A DNA stretch of 64,000 nucleotides from Wuchereria bancrofti (lineage: Eukaryota; Nematoda; Chromadorea; Rhabditida; Onchocercidae). Made by a program: the position numbers and the translations under genes. Within the stretch, counting starts at the first letter, position 1. Each line of letters begins with the position of its first letter. The DNA is taken from NCBI GenBank assembly GCA_005281725.1, contig SSBO01000002.1, forward strand, positions 1,509,266 to 1,573,265, read 5' to 3'. Shown here in pieces: positions 59,349 through 64,000 of this stretch. A model generated the notes under the pieces. It did no database searches and was not told the DNA's origin. It worked only from the letters and a program-made list of their open reading frames with translations.

Positions 59349-62300
59349 ATGTCTGTTGATTATAGTGCGCATGATTTTCACGAATCACGTGCGGCAATAG
59401 ATGCTGCTTCACGTAACAATGTAAGTGTTCGACGTCATGGTGATACCACTGTTGTTACTGAATATCGTGATCCTTACTCCTTCTATTGGCAGCTAGATCA
59501 AGCAAGACCTCGAGAGGAAGAAACACCCAAGTTGGTCCATTTTCCATCTTCTCTCTTAAATCTTCAGTTATCTCTTGTGCTTAACAGTTAAATGTAGGTG
59601 CTTTAGTTACGTCTCATGTCATAATGATGAACCACTAATTAGCCTATTAGGCTTCTTATTATCTTATTGTTTTTTATACTTATTTTTGGGCTGTAATGTT
59701 TACTTAGGGTTTAAGGTTGAAATCTATTGAGGGGCTTAATTAGTAAGCATGAGTTATTAGCAGCTCAGTTATTAGTTAAATGTTGTAATGTTCATAAATG
59801 TGCATTTATATTAGTCACTATGAAACAGTAGTTAGAAATTGGGATTTATTGAACTAACCGAGAGTTGACGATCAAGATTGACTGGTCTGGTATATTTTCC
59901 GTTCGATAGTTCCATTTATTTGGCAATGTCTCTAAATTGTGTAAAATTTAAAGTCATCTTTATGCTAACGGATATCAGCTTTCTTCTTGAATTATTTCCT
60001 TCATTATCAGATAAAATCTAAAATACATTTGCTACCAGCTCACAGTGTTGGTATTGCAGTGTTATCTCGGATTTGGTTATACATTAACTTGCATAAACCT
60101 ACAGTCGGCTTATTTTTCACGTTAAAAAATGATGTCCATAATTTCTGAATTTAGGTTGTTTCCCCGTACTATTTTAGGAGAAATGAACGATTCTTCCGCG
60201 ATATCAGCAGAAAAAAACTGAGGAAATCAATGATTGTTTCACTTCACCTTATTTGATTTCTAACTTTCTTGAGTGGATGAATAGCTCTTACCTGTCACTG
60301 TCCGTTAAGCATAGTGTTTCTTACAATCTTACGTCTTTGTTAGTTATTCCAGTTATTTTTATGCAGAACAGACTAGATATCCATGCAATTCTAAATGCAA
60401 TCGTTCATTTCAGACCACCACCACAGACTGATTACGTCATCGATGAAGAGATCATAAATGATTCAGTTTTGTCTCCGGACAGTCATGATAGCGGAATAAA
60501 CGTCGAAGTACAATATAGTAGACCAGTGCGACCCGATGATGTGTCTTCCGCAAATCTTCCATTTGGTTGGGAAAAGCATGAAGGTATGTGTGCATCTTTT
60601 GATATATCTTAAATTCGGTTTCACTTCTTGTCTAATCTTTCATCAACTAAGTGAGTGCTTCTTGGATTCGTGGCGAATTTCTATGTTTTGAATTCAGACG
60701 AGTTAAATAACACTTTTTCAGATCCATCGGGTTTTTCGTATTATTGGCATGTGGATAGTGGTACAATACAGAGAGAACCTCCGGTATAGAACACACTTTA
60801 TAGTTTGTAAAATCGAATTTTTGTAAGAAGAAATATTCAATGTATATCGTGATTTATTTCCACTAAAATTCTACTTTCAAACCTTACCTGAATGTGTGAT
60901 TTTCATGGTGTTCAACCAGGATGAGATTTCTTTCTCAAAACATTCAGCACAGTTTCATTTACCAGCTAGTTAAGACACATCGTTTGTTCAGAAAGGCAAT
61001 GAGATGGAGCGCTCCCGAACGCTCCTCTGTACCTCTGGTGTAAGCCACAATTTTATAAGGTTAGGTTAATGAAAGTTTTGTTTAGTATAAGGAATTACCA
61101 ACTGTAACAACACCCATGCAACCTGAGCTTCGTGACCAAGAAACTCAGGCAGATGCGTTGCCGGTACCGCCACAAGTTCAGCAAATTGTGCAGATAACAC
61201 CACAGCAACCGATTATCGAAGAGCGTGCATTCAAGCAGACTACCACAAAACGATCTGTCGATAACGATTTCAGTGACAATGATGATGATATTGCAGGCAA
61301 AGTTGGTCCTTTTGCCAAATGTTTTTGGAAATGAATCAAGCGTTGGCGTTCATTTTCTCTTGTTTATTAGCTTTTAAATGCATTTTAAATGCAGTTAGGA
61401 GATTTTTGACTTGGGTTGTCGAAACCTGTCAAAAACCAATGTAACAAGGTAGATTTTCTCAAAATTTTGATTTGTGAGATAGTAGGTGATATATATATAT
61501 TGATTCTAATAATTTGTCTTGTTTGTGAATTCCAAACTAATCACTGCTTCTCCCATTATGCTGGACGTAGCTTGTTGTTCATATGAAAAGAGGTATGGGC
61601 AGTGTCTTAAGATCTGAAATAGATCGAACGTGCACTGTCCTTCCCTGGTGGTAAAAACCAAAGATTGATACGATACTGAGGATAATTTATAGAATGGAAT
61701 TATGATTGCATTAATGATGCACTGTAATCTTTAAAATTATCTATTGAAAAAATTTCGAAAATATACGATTTTATAATAAGATATATTTGTTCTTGTTACT
61801 TCTAGGGTCTATTAAATTTAACAGAGATTTACTGGAGAAAATTAAATCATAGAAGAAACCGAACAGTTTTGTGCATATCAAATTACTATTTCCAGCCGGT
61901 TCGATTTGCAGTCCGCTGTTTGGGTTGGACTGAAATTCCGGAGGAAGATTTAACTCCAGAGAAAAGTTCACGAGCTGTTAACAGAGCCATTGTAGATCTG
62001 AGTACCGGGCGAAACGATATTCTGGATAATGTTTCCAAGTGGGGAGATGTAAGCAGTGGAAATTTCAAGAAAACTAGTAGTTCAAATTTTTTTTTTTGGA
62101 ATAATCTTAAAGTTTATTTCCAGTTCGGAGAATCTCTGTGTCATATTTTTTAATACAAACATGCAGAATAGCTTTAAGGGTCGAGAACTTCTCATGGAGT
62201 TAGACAAAAGTGATTTGAAGTTAGTTGATCCTGATACGATGTCTGTGGTACATACTGAACGAATGCAAGATATTCGAGTTTGGGGAGTTGGGCGTGATAA

Positions 62301-64000
62301 TGGCCGGTAGGTCGTCATTCATTTTCTCATAGATGGAAAACTCGTAGCTGAAATGAAACAGTTTAGGTCTGTTATATACGCAGAAATGTAGTGGTTGAAC
62401 GTTGCCTCATTTACATGCCTTTTCAGCAGTCGAGAAACTAATAATATACGGATAATGAGAATCTTTGGGTGATTTGTAGTGTAATATGTACTGATCGAAT
62501 AGCTGGGAACCTAGAATTACCAAATATCACACTTGTAAATGTCCCCTTCTATACATACTCACTCTCTGTGTTATAGCTTTTAGCCTTCGGTGTTTATTTG
62601 CGTATCCACCAGATTTGTCTAATTCTTTTTGACAACTGTATTGCATGTTTTAGAGATTTTGCATACGTTGCACGAGACCGGAGTTCGCGTCGTTTTATGT
62701 GCCACGTGTTTCGTTGCGACACACCGGCACGAACCATTGCAAGTACATTACGCGATATCTGCAAACGACTGATGCTTGAACGACGACCAAATAGTCTGGG
62801 CTCTTTGGATTATGGCGAAAGGAGACTTATTGCCAGTCAGTTCAAATCTGTTTGTTTATTTATTTGCTTATGAAAAGAGAAAAAAGGAACACATGATAGA
62901 GCAGTATATTTGATCGGTCTGCAGGAGATACATATTTACCAACTCCAATCGAGGAGCCAAAAAAAATTATTCGATGTCATTTCCTGGGTGTTACACAGGT
63001 GCCTCGGGCCACAGGTATTGAAATTCTCAACGAAGCAGTCGATCGACTTGTATCACAGGTTAGTAACGTATATCTTTTTCCGCTGCGGTATAAGTATAGG
63101 AGTAATAAAGGTCGACCATTTTTTAGAGCTGCTATAATATCGATATTTGTTTTTTTCAATAGCAACATGTTCTACTCATTCAATTGTTTTCTGAAGATTA
63201 AGAGACATAGCTTGGGGATAACCAAGAACAACGTAGGTGAATTAAAAATTTCTGCTAAAGCATTGGTTAGGCTATCCTCTTGTAGGATAAAAAGAATTTC
63301 TGATATAGATTTATAATACCAGAAGATGCTCGTTAGACAATATTATTTTGTTATAGGTTCGATCAGATAGATGGATATTAGCGAATGTTTCCATAGCTCC
63401 ATCAACAATAATAATAAGTGAAGTGAACGGTAATCAAATTGCTCAGTGTAGAGTGCGGTATTTATCATTTTTAGGAATTGGACGAGATATCAAGTAAGTC
63501 ATTCTTTCCAATGAATTTATTTGATTCAGAAATTGAGTTTTCGTCATGTTCATTTGTCTAGTATTTCATTTACTGATTGAATTTTTTGTAGCGCAGGTGA
63601 CTGAATTGAACGAATTTTATTTTTATGCAGTGGTGATTTTGTTTAGTGCTTGTTCGTTGCATCTGTCTAAGAAAGAAAATTTTCATTGCACTGTGCGCAG
63701 TATTTTGCACTGAATTGTAAGATGAGGTCACAGCACCAAAAACCGTCTTGTCAAATTTATAGTAAAAATGCAGTAATTTATTCCAAGTAGCTTTATCCTG
63801 GGATAGTGCAGATTCTATCAAAAACATCTTTTTTTTATTAAAAAAAGAAGAAAAAAATAAACGAGCACGGTCATCTTTCAGACATTGTGCGTTTATAATG
63901 AGCACATCGTCGGAAAATTTCATGTGCTATGTGTTTCATGTGGAACCATCGGCAGGTCCAATGGCTAAAACTATTGAAGCTGCTTGCAAATTACGATATC
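59349..64000 (+). CDS. feh-1: FE65-like adaptor FEH-1 (WW + two PTB), 3' truncated by window
   Basis: Adaptor that binds the cytoplasmic tail of APP-family receptors (APL-1 in C. elegans) through its second PTB domain. The first ATG after the acceptor at 59248 is 59349; the N-terminal exon encodes HGDTTVVTEYRDPYSFYWQL. Next come an acidic exon from about 60413 and the WW domain, LPFGWEKHEDPSGFSYYWHV...GTIQREPP, split at about 60583/60721. A Gln/Pro-rich linker follows (61091-61302). PTB1 starts PVRFAVRCLGWTEIPEEDL (61896) and continues GRELLMELDKSDLKLV, IRVWGVGRDNGRDFAYVARD and MCHVFRCDTPARTIASTL. PTB2 starts KKIIRCHFLGVTQVPRATGI (about 62960), with CRVRYLSFLGIGRDIKHCAF and CYVFHVEPSAGPMAKTIEAA reaching the window end. 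Domain order matches FE65; only the C-terminal end is missing. Confidence 0.93.

Overview
This is a 64-kb piece of an AT-rich nematode nuclear chromosome. The evidence is the intron-rich gene structure, short introns ending in TTTCAG, animal-only proteins (neurobeachin, MAB-21, FE65, rabconnectin-3 beta), and start codons that mostly sit 0-100 nt behind a polypyrimidine-AG site that can serve as a spliced-leader acceptor. Introns are longer than is usual in Caenorhabditis. Together with the base composition this suggests a spirurid or filarial (clade III) worm, but the species is an inference. I saw no bacterial insert, transposon ORF, CRISPR array or rRNA, and no tRNA was recognised by eye.

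Layout: (1) 1057-3748 +, DHHC palmitoyltransferase. (2) 4387-6870 -, exosome subunit RRP45, lying 434 bp downstream of (3) 7304-8502 -, prefoldin subunit 5, as a possible operon pair. (4) 9245-17823 +, WDR7/rabconnectin-3 beta. (5) 19699-47136 -, a very large neurobeachin/SEL-2 gene. (6) 29629-33230 +, mab-21, lying antisense inside an 8.85-kb neurobeachin intron (25213-34063). (7) 47545-51085 +, an unrecognised 496-aa protein with two LOTUS-like segments. (8) 52399-55681 +, tRNA dimethylallyltransferase (GRO-1/TRIT1 type). (9) 59349 to beyond 64000 +, FE65/FEH-1 adaptor, cut by the window end.

The most striking feature is mab-21 nested antisense inside neurobeachin. Vertebrate MAB21L1 and MAB21L2 are nested in NBEA and LRBA, the two vertebrate neurobeachin paralogues, so the arrangement probably predates the nematode-vertebrate split. 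The rest of the host intron, especially 25213-29572, is then a candidate mab-21 regulatory region. It contains adjacent inverted repeats, a GA-rich tract and a long AGT/AGC repeat just before the gene. Other points: a WDR7 intron that seems to end in TG rather than AG, a GC-AG intron in prefoldin 5, three perfect FOXO/DAF-16 motifs within 68 bp upstream of feh-1, and convergent gene tails that appear to overlap near 4.3 kb.

Several genes act in membrane traffic or membrane-protein signalling: neurobeachin and rabconnectin-3 in endosomal and synaptic vesicle traffic, FE65 with APP-family receptors, and the DHHC enzyme in S-acylation. I see no evidence that they are regulated together. Exon boundaries were read by eye from frame continuity, GT/AG signals and remembered family sequence, so individual boundaries may be off.
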